Assembly: GCA_945877035.1 (NCBI GenBank)
Contig: CAMCQH010000003.1
Span: 64,326 to 102,300 of the forward strand
Source of the DNA: an uncultured Clostridium sp.
GTDB taxonomy: Bacteria; Bacillota; Clostridia; TANB77; CAG-508
Direction of reading: 5' to 3'
Length of the DNA: 37,975 bases
Shown here: positions 19,266-27,830 of the stretch, piece by piece
Layout: each line of letters starts with the position of its first letter
Position numbering within the stretch: the first letter of the stretch is position 1
Position numbers and translations under genes: made by a program
The notes under the pieces: generated by a model
Told to the model about the DNA's origin: nothing
The model's input: the letters and a program-made list of their open reading frames with translations, nothing else
Databases searched by the model: none

Positions 19266-19439
19266 AAAACGCTATATACATATTATCAGGTTATTAAGTA
19301 TTCATCAAATATATTAAGTAATAGGAAATTTCAGTCAATAATTAATACTGCAAATAATAATTGGTTAGAAATACCTATAAAAGATGTTATTGTTAATGTT
19401 CTAGAATATTTTGATGGATTAATAAAGATTACAAATTAA
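19266..19439 (+). pseudogene. Possible 3' remnant of an unknown gene
   Basis: A 57-codon open stretch without a start codon or ribosome binding site. It ends in a protein-like segment (NNNWLEIPIKDVIVNV, then EYFDGLIKITN). I do not recognise it. It may be the tail of a decayed gene. The rest of 19100-19550 shows nothing else coding. Confidence 0.3.
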
Positions 19440-19550
19440 ATATAGAATTAAGTTAGATATAACAGTTTGCTAAAAATAAAAGTATTCAACATGAACTTAT
19501 TGAGTTTTTTTGTATAAGAATGCTTAAAGTGCTTTGAAAATTAAAAAAGT

Positions 19551-19586
19551 AATGGTAATATCTTTGTCTTTCCAGATATTACCATT
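19551..19586 (-). terminator. Terminator downstream of the pilin-lectin gene
   Basis: 13-base perfect stem (19551-19563 with 19574-19586), 10-base loop, and ACTTTTTT after it on the minus strand. A hairpin downstream of a variable region is also a known feature of some diversity-generating retroelement targets. Confidence 0.85.
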
Positions 19587-19590
19587 CATA

Positions 19591-19648
19591 AAAATTTACA
19601 CAGTTATCTTGACAAACTCAAAATTCACATAGTTATCTTGACAAACTC
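19591..19648. repeat. Tandem direct repeat of about 29 bases
   Basis: Two copies sharing GTTATCTTGACAAACTC (19603-19619 and 19632-19648), spaced 29 bases apart, just downstream of the variable-region-like 3' end. Confidence 0.8.
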
Positions 19649-19661
19649 TTCTTGTATAATT

Positions 19662-20995
19662 TTATATAAATAGAATTGGGCGGAATCCACCTTCGCTATA
19701 GCTGCCAGAAGTGCTAGCATTGAAACGATAACTCGTGTAGTAGCCGGAATCTCCGTATCTGCCTCCTCGAACGACACAAGGACGGCCGGAATCGCTACAG
19801 GTCTCTGTTGTCCATTCATATACATTACTTGCCATATCATATACATTACATTGCACATCTTTTGTGGTTTGGTTATTTGTTCCTGTTGATGAATATGAAG
19901 AGCTCACTCTACTTTGTCTAGAATATTTTGAATTTGTCCCACATGTTTGCAAGAATAGCGTTGCTGTATCCCATGCATAACTATTCATTAAATCACTTGT
20001 GAATGTTGTTGCATTTTGATACATATTTCTTGCTAAGTCTGCTGCTTGTATTTGTGTTACCCAGTTATATACATAATCACTTGATTTTGTTGTTAATGTT
20101 GTTAATGCTTGTCCTGCTGAGCTTCTTGCTGTTCCCGTTCTTGCCTCATATCTTCCGATATAAAATCCTCCACTTCCTGACTCTGATGCTTTTGTTTTAA
20201 AATCATTTATATCTTTTGCTGTTGTATTTCCTTTTGTTGATGTTGCTAATTCTTGATAATAAGTTTCTACTACGGCATCGTTTTGTGCTGTTGGATTTCC
20301 ATTACTATCAAATGTATATCTATTCAAATTTATTGTTTTTGCATTTGCTTCTGTTTTTGCTGTATCTGTATATATTTTTCCTGTTGGTATCCATACAAAT
20401 TCATTCTCATCACTATCTATTATTACTATTCCTTTATCTACTGTTGTTGCATTATTTGTCGTGTCATCTACTTTTATTTTGAATCCTGCTGGTACTGTTA
20501 TTTTATTTCCATATTCATCTTGTATTGGTGAATTTACTGTTTTTGCTAGCATATAATCTGACTGAGCTTCTGCTATTGTTGTTGCTGGGTTTGTTGGTAT
20601 TGATAATGGGTCTGCTGGTGGCTCTTCTGGTGTTGTTTCTGTTGTTCCCCCTGAATAAATATCTGATAATAATATTTCATATCCTTTGTCTGTTGTTATT
20701 CCTTTTATTGTTCCATCTTCTTCATAATTTATTGTTCCATAGCTTGTTAATATTGCTTCTAATTCTGCATCTGTTATACTTCCCAATGGTGGTTCTAATT
20801 GTTTTTCGTAAATATCTAATGCTATTTGTTCTTTTATGTTTGCAATTTCAGACTCCCTTTTTGCTTCATTTGCTCTTCCAAATAATCCTTGATTTGTTAA
20901 TGCTGATATTGAAATTCCTGCCAATATCAATAAAATAATGATACTAATTATAAGTGCTACTAATGTTATACCTTTTCCTGTCTTAATTTTTTCAT
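19662..20995 (-). CDS. Pilin-anchored C-type-lectin/FGE-like surface protein, frame broken at its start
   Basis: Two parts are visible. The N terminus is a type IV pilin-like prepilin segment (GKGITLVALIISIII, then LLILAG), cleaved after KG in this family and used to insert in the membrane or a pilus. The C terminus, from about residue 250, is an FGE/SUMF1-type C-lectin fold (NVYDMASNVYEWTTE, RGGRYGDSG, ending EGGFRPILFI). AAGGAGG sets the ATG at 20993-20995, but the six-A run after it puts the pilin out of frame. Seven A would give MKKIKTGKGIT, the usual pilin start, so phase variation or a homopolymer error is likely. The last 130 bases differ in composition and look like a variable region. 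Confidence 0.75.
19668..19803 (-). other. Variable-region-like 3' end of the lectin domain
   Basis: This stretch is much richer in G and C than its surroundings. From RGG onward most codons end in C or T (TAC, GAT, TCC, GGC, TAC, TAC, AGT, TAT, CGT, TTC and so on). That is expected if AAC/AAT codons of a template repeat were mutated at their adenines. It ends GGFRP near the stop, as in diversity-generating retroelement targets. No reverse transcriptase or template repeat lies in the window. Confidence 0.5.
20987..20992 (-). repeat. Homopolymer run A6 at codons 2-3 of the pilin gene
   Basis: The coding strand reads ATG followed by six A then TTAAG. One more A would join the ribosome-bound ATG to the pilin frame. 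Confidence 0.6.
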
Positions 20996-21216
20996 TTTTT
21001 GGTTCCTCCTTTGTTATTTTGATTTGTTCTTATTATTTATAAATTAATACAAATTTATGCATAATTTATAAAATATTCATATCGCTTTTAATTTTACATT
21101 TATCAAAAATAAAAGTCAATATTTTTTATGCAAATTGCATATTTTATTTTTATACTATTAGTTTTTGTAATATATTTTTTGATTTTTTACTATTTACAAC
21201 TTATTTATGTGAGTAG

Positions 21217-21405
21217 TAAAAATTGATAATATATAACTAAAATTATTTTTAGCGAATGCGATTGGAGCAAGTCAATAAGTTCTTAATTACTTTTATGGAA
21301 AGAGTTCATTTTTAATGGAAGGGTGCCATAAAAGGAATTTAGAAATTATTGACTTGTGTATTGAGCCGAGGAAAAAATAATTTTATTTATATATTCTCAA
21401 GTTTT
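21217..21405. repeat. Long inverted-repeat element D
   Basis: Imperfect 34-base arms (21217-21250 and 21371-21405) enclose GCGAATGCGATTGGAG on the left and TATTGAGCCGAG on the right. A perfect inner stem CAAGTCAATAA / TTATTGACTTG follows. It lies between the divergent pilin and U32 genes. Its left half closely resembles element E. Confidence 0.8.
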
Positions 21406-21436
21406 ACGGCTTATTTTAAAGCTGCAAAACTATTCA

Positions 21437-21465
21437 TTTACTTTATTAGCAAAAAATGTTATAAT
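21437..21465 (+). promoter_or_regulatory. Promoter of the U32 peptidase gene
   Basis: TTTACT at 21437-21442, 17-base spacer, and TATAAT at 21460-21465 with an upstream TG (extended -10). The ATG at 21485 has CTGGAGG as ribosome binding site. Confidence 0.8.
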
Positions 21466-21484
21466 TTGTCTGGAGGATATAAAA

Positions 21485-23912
21485 ATGATAGATTTATTAT
21501 CACCAGTTGGTGATTTTGAATGTTTAAAAGCAGCTGTTCAAAATGGTGCAAATAGTGTTTATTTTGGAGCTAATTTATTCAGTGCTAGAGCTTATGCTTC
21601 TAATTTTAATTTAGAAAGTTTAGAAAAAGCTATTATATATGCAAAAACTCGAGGTGTAAAAACAAATTTAACACTAAATACTTTAGTTTCAGATGATGAG
21701 TTTGCTGATGCTTTTGAACTTGCTAAAAAAGCTTATGAATTTGGTATAGATGCAATTATTGTTCAAGATTTAGGATTAGCAAAACAACTAATTAAATCTT
21801 TCCCTGATTTGGATATTCATGCAAGTACACAAATGTCTATTCATAATCTGCAAGGCGTTTTAGAATTGCAAGAATTAGGGTTTAAAAGAGTTGTTTTAGC
21901 CCGTGAACTTTCTATTGAAGAAATTCAATATATTTGTCAAAATTCAGATATTGAAATTGAATGTTTTATACATGGTGCTTTGTGTATTTCTTATTCTGGA
22001 CAATGTTTGTTTTCTAGTATGATCGGTGGGCGTTCTGGTAATCGTGGTAAATGTGCTCAGCCTTGTAGACTTCCATATCAATTATTAGAAAATGATAAAA
22101 AAATTGACCAAGGTCATCTTTTAAGTACCCGTGATTTATGTGGTTTAGATTTTATTCCTTCTTTGATAAATGCCGGTGTTACTTGTTTAAAAATTGAAGG
22201 TAGAATGAAAAATCCTGAATATGTTGCAACTGTCACAAGGATTTATAGAAAATACATAGATTTGGCAGAAAGTGGCGCAAAATATGTTATAGATGAAAAT
22301 GATAGAAAAACTTTATTACAAGTCTTTAATAGAGGTATGTCATCTACTGGTCATCTTTCAAATGAGCCTAATAAAAATTTAGTTTTCAAAGATAAGCCTA
22401 ATAATATGGGATTGTTTTTAGGAAAGGTTGAAAAATACAACAAAAATAAAGGTTATATTACTGTTAAATTGAAAGAACCTATTGAAGTTGGAGACACTAT
22501 TTCTTTGGAAAATGAGGATGGTACTTATAATGTTTCTGAAGTAATGTTTAAAGATAAAAATATTAAAGAAACATCAATTGGACAAACCGTTACTATTGGG
22601 AGGATGAAAGGAAATATCAATTTAGGTGATAAAATTTATAAAATGTCGTCTAAAAAATTGAATTTATTGGCTCAAGAAAGTATCAAAGGTGAAAATAGAA
22701 AAATTGATTTAGATTGTAAGGTGATTATAAAGAAAGGTTCTCCTATTCAAATAGCTGTAACTTCTGCTAATGATTTGTCTATTTATTCTAATTTAGATAT
22801 TTGCTATAAGTCAGATGTTATTCCTGAAGATGCTAAAAATAGGCCTTTAGAAAAGGATAAAGTTTTAGTCCAAATTAATAAAACTACTGATTCTATTTAT
22901 AATTTTAAGAATATTGACATTGAGTTGGATGATGGTCTTTTCTTGCCTAAAGTAAGTGCATTAAATGAGCTTAGAAGAAATGTTTTAGAACAAGTTTATA
23001 ACTTTGCTGTTGATAATATACATAGAGGGCGGAAAAATAGAAGTCAGTAAAGTGGAGGTTGGTGAAAAAGAGGTTTGTGAAGTAGAAGTCGGTGAAAAAG
23101 AGGTTTCGGTTTTGTTGAATGTTTTACATACTGATTTTGATTATTCTAAATTAGATGGTATTGATAATGTTTATATTCCTTTAAAATATTTTTCTAATGT
23201 AAAATATTCTAGTATTTTGGAAGTTTTACAACAAAAATTCAAAATTTATATTTATATGCCTACTATAATAAAGGCTAATTATAGAAATTTATTTTATAAT
23301 AATATAGAAAATACTATTGAAAAATATGATATTAAAGGATTTGTCGTTTCTAATATTTCTAATTTAAAGTTATTGGAAAATGTTTTAAAAAATAAAAGCC
23401 ATAACTTTAAATTAATTGCCAATTATACTTTTAATGTGTTTAATAAATACAGTGTAGATGAATTGAAATCTTTAGGAATTTCAAGATTTACTATTTCACC
23501 TGAAGCTAATAAAAATATCGTTATGAATTTATGTAATAATTCTTGTTTACATAAAGAATTAATTGTTTATGGAAATACACCTTTAATGAATATGAATTAT
23601 TGCGTAAATGGTAAATCTAATAAATGTTATCCAACTTGCACTTCTAAATGTAATTCTGATAATAAATATTATTTAAAAGATAGAATGAATATGAATTTTA
23701 GAGTTTTGTTTGATAATATTCAAACTGTTTCAACTATTTATAATAGCAAGATTACTTCTATTATTGCTGATGATTTTGATATTGACTGTGCTAGAATTGA
23801 TATTTTAGATGAGAATATTGATGAAATTAATTTTGTTGTTGAACAAATTTTGAAGGGTGCAAGATTAGAGGGTAAAGAATATACTAATGGGAATTTGAAT
23901 AGAGAAATATAA
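21485..23912 (+). CDS. Peptidase U32 (collagenase-like), read through a +1 frameshift at CGG
   Basis: Long-form U32 family protein, about 808 residues after joining two frames. The N-terminal TIM-barrel domain carries the signature CFIHGALCISYSGQC and RSGNRGKCAQPCR. A DUF3656-like middle part follows. The zero frame stops at 23050. The +1 frame, entered at the CGG codon 23030-23032, continues into the C-terminal domain with MNYCVNGKSNKCYPTC and YYLKDRMNMNF, which matches the tail of long U32 proteins. Five imperfect 15-base repeats encoding EVGEK-type pentapeptides form the linker just after the shift. Members are linked to peptide release or tRNA/cofactor hydroxylation; the role here is unknown. 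Confidence 0.85.
23030..23033 (+). promoter_or_regulatory. Proposed +1 frameshift / quadruplet site CGGA in the U32 gene
   Basis: Zero frame AGA-GGG-CGG-AAA leads to TAA after five more codons. Skipping the C gives GGG-(C)GGA-AAA and leads into the conserved C-terminal domain. Confidence 0.6.
23040..23109 (+). repeat. 15-base tandem repeat inside the U32 gene
   Basis: Four and a half units of the form GAGGTTGGTGAAAAA / GAGGTTTGTGAAGTA, encoding VEVGEKEV-type peptides. It is the same repeat family as the non-coding one at 15225-15288. The unit keeps the frame when its number changes. Confidence 0.85.
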
Positions 23913-23953
23913 AAAGTTGTCAAAGAGGACGCCCCTTTTTGACAACTTTTTTT
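23911..23953. terminator. Bidirectional terminator
   Basis: 14-base perfect stem (23911-23924 with 23938-23951) with A-rich and T-rich flanks. It overlaps the stop codons of the converging U32 and RNHCP genes. Confidence 0.92.
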
Positions 23954-24269
23954 AAATCTGTTTACTACTTAAATCAATTAACAAATCCATATTATCATCT
24001 TTAGCAGCTTTATTTCTTCTTATTGCTCCACATTTTTTACATTTAAAAACAATTACATAACCTTTTTTACCATCAATTTCCATACTTACTGGTTCTAAAT
24101 CTCCATGACATTCTTCCGCCCTATCACCTGGATTTTTATCAACATGTTTTGAATGTAAACAATATGGGCAATGGTTTCTGCATGAATATCCTAGTTTAGA
24201 AACTTTTTTTCCACAATTTTCGCATATAAATTCTTCGTCTATTTTTGTAAATACGCTATCTTTTAACAT
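23952..24269 (-). CDS. RNHCP domain zinc-ribbon protein
   Basis: A 105-residue protein with the family signature SCRNHCPYCLHSKHVD followed by PGDRAE. Further CxxC pairs (ICENCGKK, FKCKKCGAI) give two or more zinc knuckles. The family is widespread in Firmicutes but has no known function. AGGAGG precedes the ATG. It lies downstream of the nucleoside kinase gene on the same strand with a 60-base gap, so co-transcription is possible. Confidence 0.85.
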   Translation of the reverse strand: MLKDSVFTKIDEEFICENCGKKVSKLGYSCRNHCPYCLHSKHVDKNPGDRAEECHGDLEPVSMEIDGKKGYVIVFKCKKCGAIRRNKAAKDDNMDLLIDLSSKQI

Positions 24270-24328
24270 TGTAACTCCTCCTGTCCATTTGGAACACTTT
24301 TATATTAAGATCGGGGAATTTTGGACAT

Positions 24329-25972
24329 TTAGTGTAAGTCAAATGTTCCGCCTCCTATAAATTCTTTTAATAATGAATTGTTTGGCACATAATCATTTGG
24401 TATTTCTCTAAAATATTTTAATATATTTATTAATCTTTGAGCTTCTGCATATTCTTTATATTCATTTGTTATTTCTTGTAATAGTGGCATTGCTATTGGT
24501 TTTAGCGCATTTAATTCGTAAATTAGTGATGTATTAAATATTTTATCTGCTTCTTCTTGATATGGGAATATATTTTTTTCTTCCCCTTCTGTTACCTTAT
24601 GCCATGTATTTAGTGTGTGTATTGCTGAATAGCTTCTGAATTGGTAGTCTCTTACCATTCTTCTTATTAATCTTGTGTCTGTTGTTGATATTCTGTTGTA
24701 TCTATCCATATTTAATACTGTTAATGCACTTATATATATCTTGTATTTTTGCTCTTTTGCTATTTGGCTTGTTAATTTATCATTTAAACAGTGTATTCCT
24801 TCTATTACTAATATTTCATCTTCTGCTAGTTTCATTTTCTTTCCATTATATCTTTTAGTTCCAACACTAAAATCAAATTCTGGAATTTCTATTTCTTCGC
24901 CATTTAATAATTTTACAAGATGTTCATTAAATAGTTTTAGGTCTATGGCTTCTATGCATTCAAAGTTGTATTCTCCATTTTCATCCCTTGGTGTATCTTG
25001 TCTTTCTACAAAATAGTTATCTACTGATATTGTTACTGGTTTTAGTCCATTTAGTCTTAATTGAATTCCTAGTCTTTGTGCAAATGTTGTTTTTCCTGAT
25101 GATGATGGACCTGCTATTAATACCATTTTTACACCTTTTCTTTGTGCTATGTCATCTGCTATATTTGCAATTTTCTTTTCGTGCAACGCTTCTGCTAACA
25201 TTATTACATCTTTTATTCTATTTTCTTCTATTGCTTTATTTAACTTATATACTGTTAAAACATCTAGTACAGAGTGTATTTTTTCAAATTCTTCTAATGC
25301 CCATGCTAGTTTTTTTGTTTCCTTAAATTCTGGCATTTGTGTTGATGCTTTTGAGCTTGGGTATCTTATTAAAAAACCATCTCCATATTTTATAACATCA
25401 AAAATTTTAATAATTCCTGTTCTGTTGCTAAGTACACCGAAACAATAGTTGTAATATTTTTCACAATAATACATATATATTTCTTCATTTTCTTCAAAAT
25501 CAAATTGAAGTCTTCCTTTTGACGCGTTTGTTTCATTATAAAATTTTTCTGCTTCTTTTCTGGTCATTACTACTTTTTTTATTTCTAAATTTTTTGTTAT
25601 AATTTCTTGCATTTTTTCTTTTAAATTTTTTATAAATTCATCTGTTATTTCTATTTTATCGCACTTACAGAACATTGCATTTCCTAATTGATATTCTACC
25701 ATTAATTTTTCTTTTGGATATAGCTTTTCAAATGCTTTTCCCATTATATATACAAGTGTTCTTACATATATTTTCATTCCTTCTTTTGAAGATATATCTA
25801 TTAATTGTATTTTTGCATTTTCTTCTAATTCTGTTTCTAGATTTCTATATTCATTGTTATATAGACATCCTACTACTGTGTATTCGTTTTTTTCTATTTC
25901 TTCTTTGAAGGCTTCATTTACTGTTAATCCATTCTCTATTTTTGTTTTTCTTCCATTATATATTACGTTCAT
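24329..25972 (-). CDS. Nucleoside (uridine-type) kinase with N-terminal TGS/ThrRS-like domains
   Basis: A 547-residue two-part protein. Residues 1-60 are a TGS-like fold, and residues 60-260 resemble the second additional domain of threonyl-tRNA synthetase. The C-terminal half is a uridine kinase/phosphoribulokinase P-loop domain with GPSSSGKTTFAQ, the acidic SVDNYFVERQ and VIEGIHCLND. This combination is common in clostridia as a putative nucleoside kinase. AAGGGATG precedes the ATG. The substrate is unproven. Confidence 0.87.
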   Translation of the reverse strand: MNVIYNGRKTKIENGLTVNEAFKEEIEKNEYTVVGCLYNNEYRNLETELEENAKIQLIDISSKEGMKIYVRTLVYIMGKAFEKLYPKEKLMVEYQLGNAMFCKCDKIEITDEFIKNLKEKMQEIITKNLEIKKVVMTRKEAEKFYNETNASKGRLQFDFEENEEIYMYYCEKYYNYCFGVLSNRTGIIKIFDVIKYGDGFLIRYPSSKASTQMPEFKETKKLAWALEEFEKIHSVLDVLTVYKLNKAIEENRIKDVIMLAEALHEKKIANIADDIAQRKGVKMVLIAGPSSSGKTTFAQRLGIQLRLNGLKPVTISVDNYFVERQDTPRDENGEYNFECIEAIDLKLFNEHLVKLLNGEEIEIPEFDFSVGTKRYNGKKMKLAEDEILVIEGIHCLNDKLTSQIAKEQKYKIYISALTVLNMDRYNRISTTDTRLIRRMVRDYQFRSYSAIHTLNTWHKVTEGEEKNIFPYQEEADKIFNTSLIYELNALKPIAMPLLQEITNEYKEYAEAQRLINILKYFREIPNDYVPNNSLLKEFIGGGTFDLH

Positions 25973-26080
25973 TTTAACTTCATCCCTTTCCTTATCTTTT
26001 GACTACATCTCTATTTTATATTAATTCATTTAATAAGTCAATTATTACAATTCTCAACTTATTAATATTATAATTCGCCA

Positions 26081-26200
26081 CTTATTAATATAGAGTAGTA
26101 CGAATTGATAATATATAAATAAAATTATTTTTGCCGAATGCGACCGGAGAGTATCTTAAAAAATCTTAAATTGCGTGGTTGAGGGTGCGCAAAGATCGTA
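26081..26200. repeat. Element E, left half of the element D type
   Basis: The first 65 bases or so match element D closely (shared AATTGATAATATATAA, then TTATTTTT, CGAATGCGA, GGAG). The matching right arm is absent, so this copy looks truncated. It lies between veg and the nucleoside kinase gene, in a 260-base gap with nothing else visible. Confidence 0.7.
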
Positions 26201-26234
26201 TAAATTTAAAATAGCACATAAAATATGTGCTATT

Positions 26235-26537
26235 TTATACTAAAGTCTCTGCTTTTTTTCTTTTAATTTCAACCTGTGGTGGAATTAATGGGCTATAAGC
26301 TTCTCCATCAAAAACATCCACTTCAACAGTTCTTGTTAAAACATCTGTATAACTAAAAGTTACATTTCTATTATTTTCTTCATATCTTACTACAAAAATA
26401 TTAGGATATGCTTTTTCTAATGTTGCTTCTTTCTCAAAGGTTTTACTTCTTCCAAGAGAACCTTTTACTATTATCTTTTGACCCACTTTCTCTAAGATGT
26501 CAGTTTTTAGATTTGATATATCTGTTTTACAAATCAT
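26235..26537 (-). CDS. veg: Veg family protein
   Basis: A 100-residue protein of the Veg/DUF1021 family, a small SH3-like barrel that in Bacillus subtilis promotes biofilm matrix gene expression. The core KVGQKIIVKGSLGRSKTFEKE is replaced only slightly from family pattern, and YPNIFVVRYEE with SYTDVLTRTVEV follows. It lies downstream of yabG, the same neighbour as in B. subtilis. An AGGTAG-type ribosome binding site lies upstream. Confidence 0.88.
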   Translation of the reverse strand: MICKTDISNLKTDILEKVGQKIIVKGSLGRSKTFEKEATLEKAYPNIFVVRYEENNRNVTFSYTDVLTRTVEVDVFDGEAYSPLIPPQVEIKRKKAETLV

Positions 26538-26689
26538 GCTATCACCTACCTCTTTAAGATGGCTTGATTATAGCATTTTTCGCGAAAATTGTCAAAAAAT
26601 ATTTGTTTGTGTAAGTTGCTTATTTTTATTTATTTTTAGCCCTTTTTCGTGTCTGTTTTTCTTAATATTACATTTGTATTACATTTATG

Positions 26690-27527
26690 TTACATTGTTC
26701 TCATTTTTCCATTTGAGCCTATTCCTCCAACTCCTTTTTTGCCATCTCTTAGTTCTTTTGCTATATCATCTATTGTTATATATTTATACTGTTCTGTAGT
26801 GGCTACTTTTTCTGCAACTACTAGTGGGTCCAAAAAATCTATCAATATTCTTGCTGGTGATGATGCAAAATTCGCGCCTGCTGACATTATTGCTTCAAAG
26901 TAACTTTGGCATGCACCTGCAAATATTACTGTTTTTTTGTTATTTTCTTTATCATATCTTCTTGCTTCTTTTACAGTATTAATAAAATGTCTTGAATTTC
27001 TATAATTATATATATCATTATAGTTTGTTCCTCTTTTTATCATTCCGGTCGTGCCCTGTAATTATTAATATGTCTGGATTATAAATTTTAAGTAATCTAT
27101 ATACTTCCTTTGGTTGTTTATATTCCGGAATATTTTTCACAATTGCATTTAATCCTAATTTTTTATAATAGTTAAATGATTTCTGTGAATATCTTCTGTC
27201 TCCGTCTAAATGTAGTATTTTTCCTGTAGCAATTTTTTGTCTTATTTTTCTTTCTTCTGTTTCTATTATTCTAATTTTATATTTTTCTTCTTTTCTACTC
27301 ATTCTTTCTTCAATTTTTCTGTCTTGTTTTCTTAAATTTTCTTTTATAGTTTTTTTATCTAATAGTTCCAAATCTTCTATTTTACTGTCCGCTTCTATCC
27401 TTTCTGATACTCCACAAAGTATTGCTGTTTCTCCTTTAGAGTGCTTTATAATTCTTTTTACATAAAATATAATATCTTTTCCATATGATTTTCTTGCTAC
27501 AATATCCCCTTTTTTTATTTTCGTCAT
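26690..27527 (-). CDS. yabG: Sporulation protease YabG, read through a +1 frameshift at CGG
   Basis: Cysteine-type protease made in the mother cell that processes spore coat proteins. Joined length is about 278 residues, near the family's 290. The N-terminal part starts KKGDIVARKSYGKDI and ends in DILIITGHD. The zero frame then reads CGG and stops at 27018. Skipping the C of CGG (27045-27047) continues GHD-G-MIKRGTNYND and reaches FAGACQSYFEA, the segment with the conserved cysteine. GAGGTG precedes the ATG. The gene lies between the spoIIID fragment and veg. Both parts are well conserved, so recent decay, sequencing error or programmed frameshifting are all possible. Confidence 0.87.
27044..27047 (-). 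promoter_or_regulatory. Proposed +1 frameshift / quadruplet site CGGA in yabG
   Basis: Zero frame CAC-GAC-CGG-AAT; conserved frame CAC-GAC-(C)GGA-ATG. YabG proteins have GHD followed by Gly or Ala, then MIK, at this place. Confidence 0.6.
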
Positions 27528-27591
27528 CTATATCACCTCATATTTTGGGCTATTATATATTATGTTTATTAAAGTATTTTTGTTCTACATT

Positions 27592-27630
27592 AAAACAGCC
27601 TTTAAATTATTTAAGGGCTGTTTTTTTATT
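27592..27630. terminator. Terminator downstream of the spoIIID fragment
   Basis: Stem AACAGCC with GGCTGTT plus an inner TTAAAT / ATTTAA pairing. T-run on the plus side and TTTTAAT on the minus side, so it works for the minus-strand spoIIID/recombinase transcript. Confidence 0.8.
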
Positions 27631-27644
27631 ATATTTTAATTAAA

Positions 27645-27815
27645 TTAAAAACTTTGGGTGTTATTATTTTTTAAGTAACTGTATTTTAATTTTGTTGCCA
27701 TTCCTCCTCTTATATGCCTTTCTGCTTTGTTTTCATCTAATATTATTCTTACTTCTTTTGCTAAAATGGGATTTATTTTTTTTAATCTTTCGGAGACATC
27801 TTTATGTACTGTGGT
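27645..27815 (-). pseudogene. spoIIID: 3' part of spoIIID, interrupted by the integrated element
   Basis: Encodes the C-terminal half of SpoIIID, the mother-cell sporulation regulator. From TVHKDVSERL through INPILAKEVR to AERHIRGGMATKLKY it follows the known SpoIIID sequence to its end. The part before TVHKD, which should carry the first helices of the helix-turn-helix, is missing; the upstream codons instead belong to the recombinase gene read in another frame. The 5' half should lie at the other end of the element, beyond the window. Excision would be expected to restore the gene. Confidence 0.85.
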
Positions 27816-27830
27816 TACACTTCGTAACGG
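27795..27830. other. Attachment-site junction (element end / spoIIID)
   Basis: SpoIIID similarity begins at about 27812, and the recombinase gene stops at 27802 inside the host-derived sequence ACAGTACATAAAG. The crossover must lie within this interval. The second junction is outside the window, so the exact core cannot be fixed. Confidence 0.65.

Noticed and set aside
19100-19660. Template repeat or reverse transcriptase of a diversity-generating retroelement next to the lectin gene
   Set aside because: I found no near-copy of the variable region and no YxDD-type reverse transcriptase anywhere in the window.
19625-19858. A 77-codon minus-strand open frame overlapping the lectin domain
   Set aside because: It is a shadow of the GC-richer variable-region-like part of the pilin-lectin gene and lacks a ribosome binding site.
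21485-23912. Two separate genes, a U32 peptidase and an unrelated 302-residue protein
   Set aside because: The second frame carries the C-terminal domain of long U32 proteins (YYLKDRMN segment and cysteine cluster) and has no ribosome binding site of its own.
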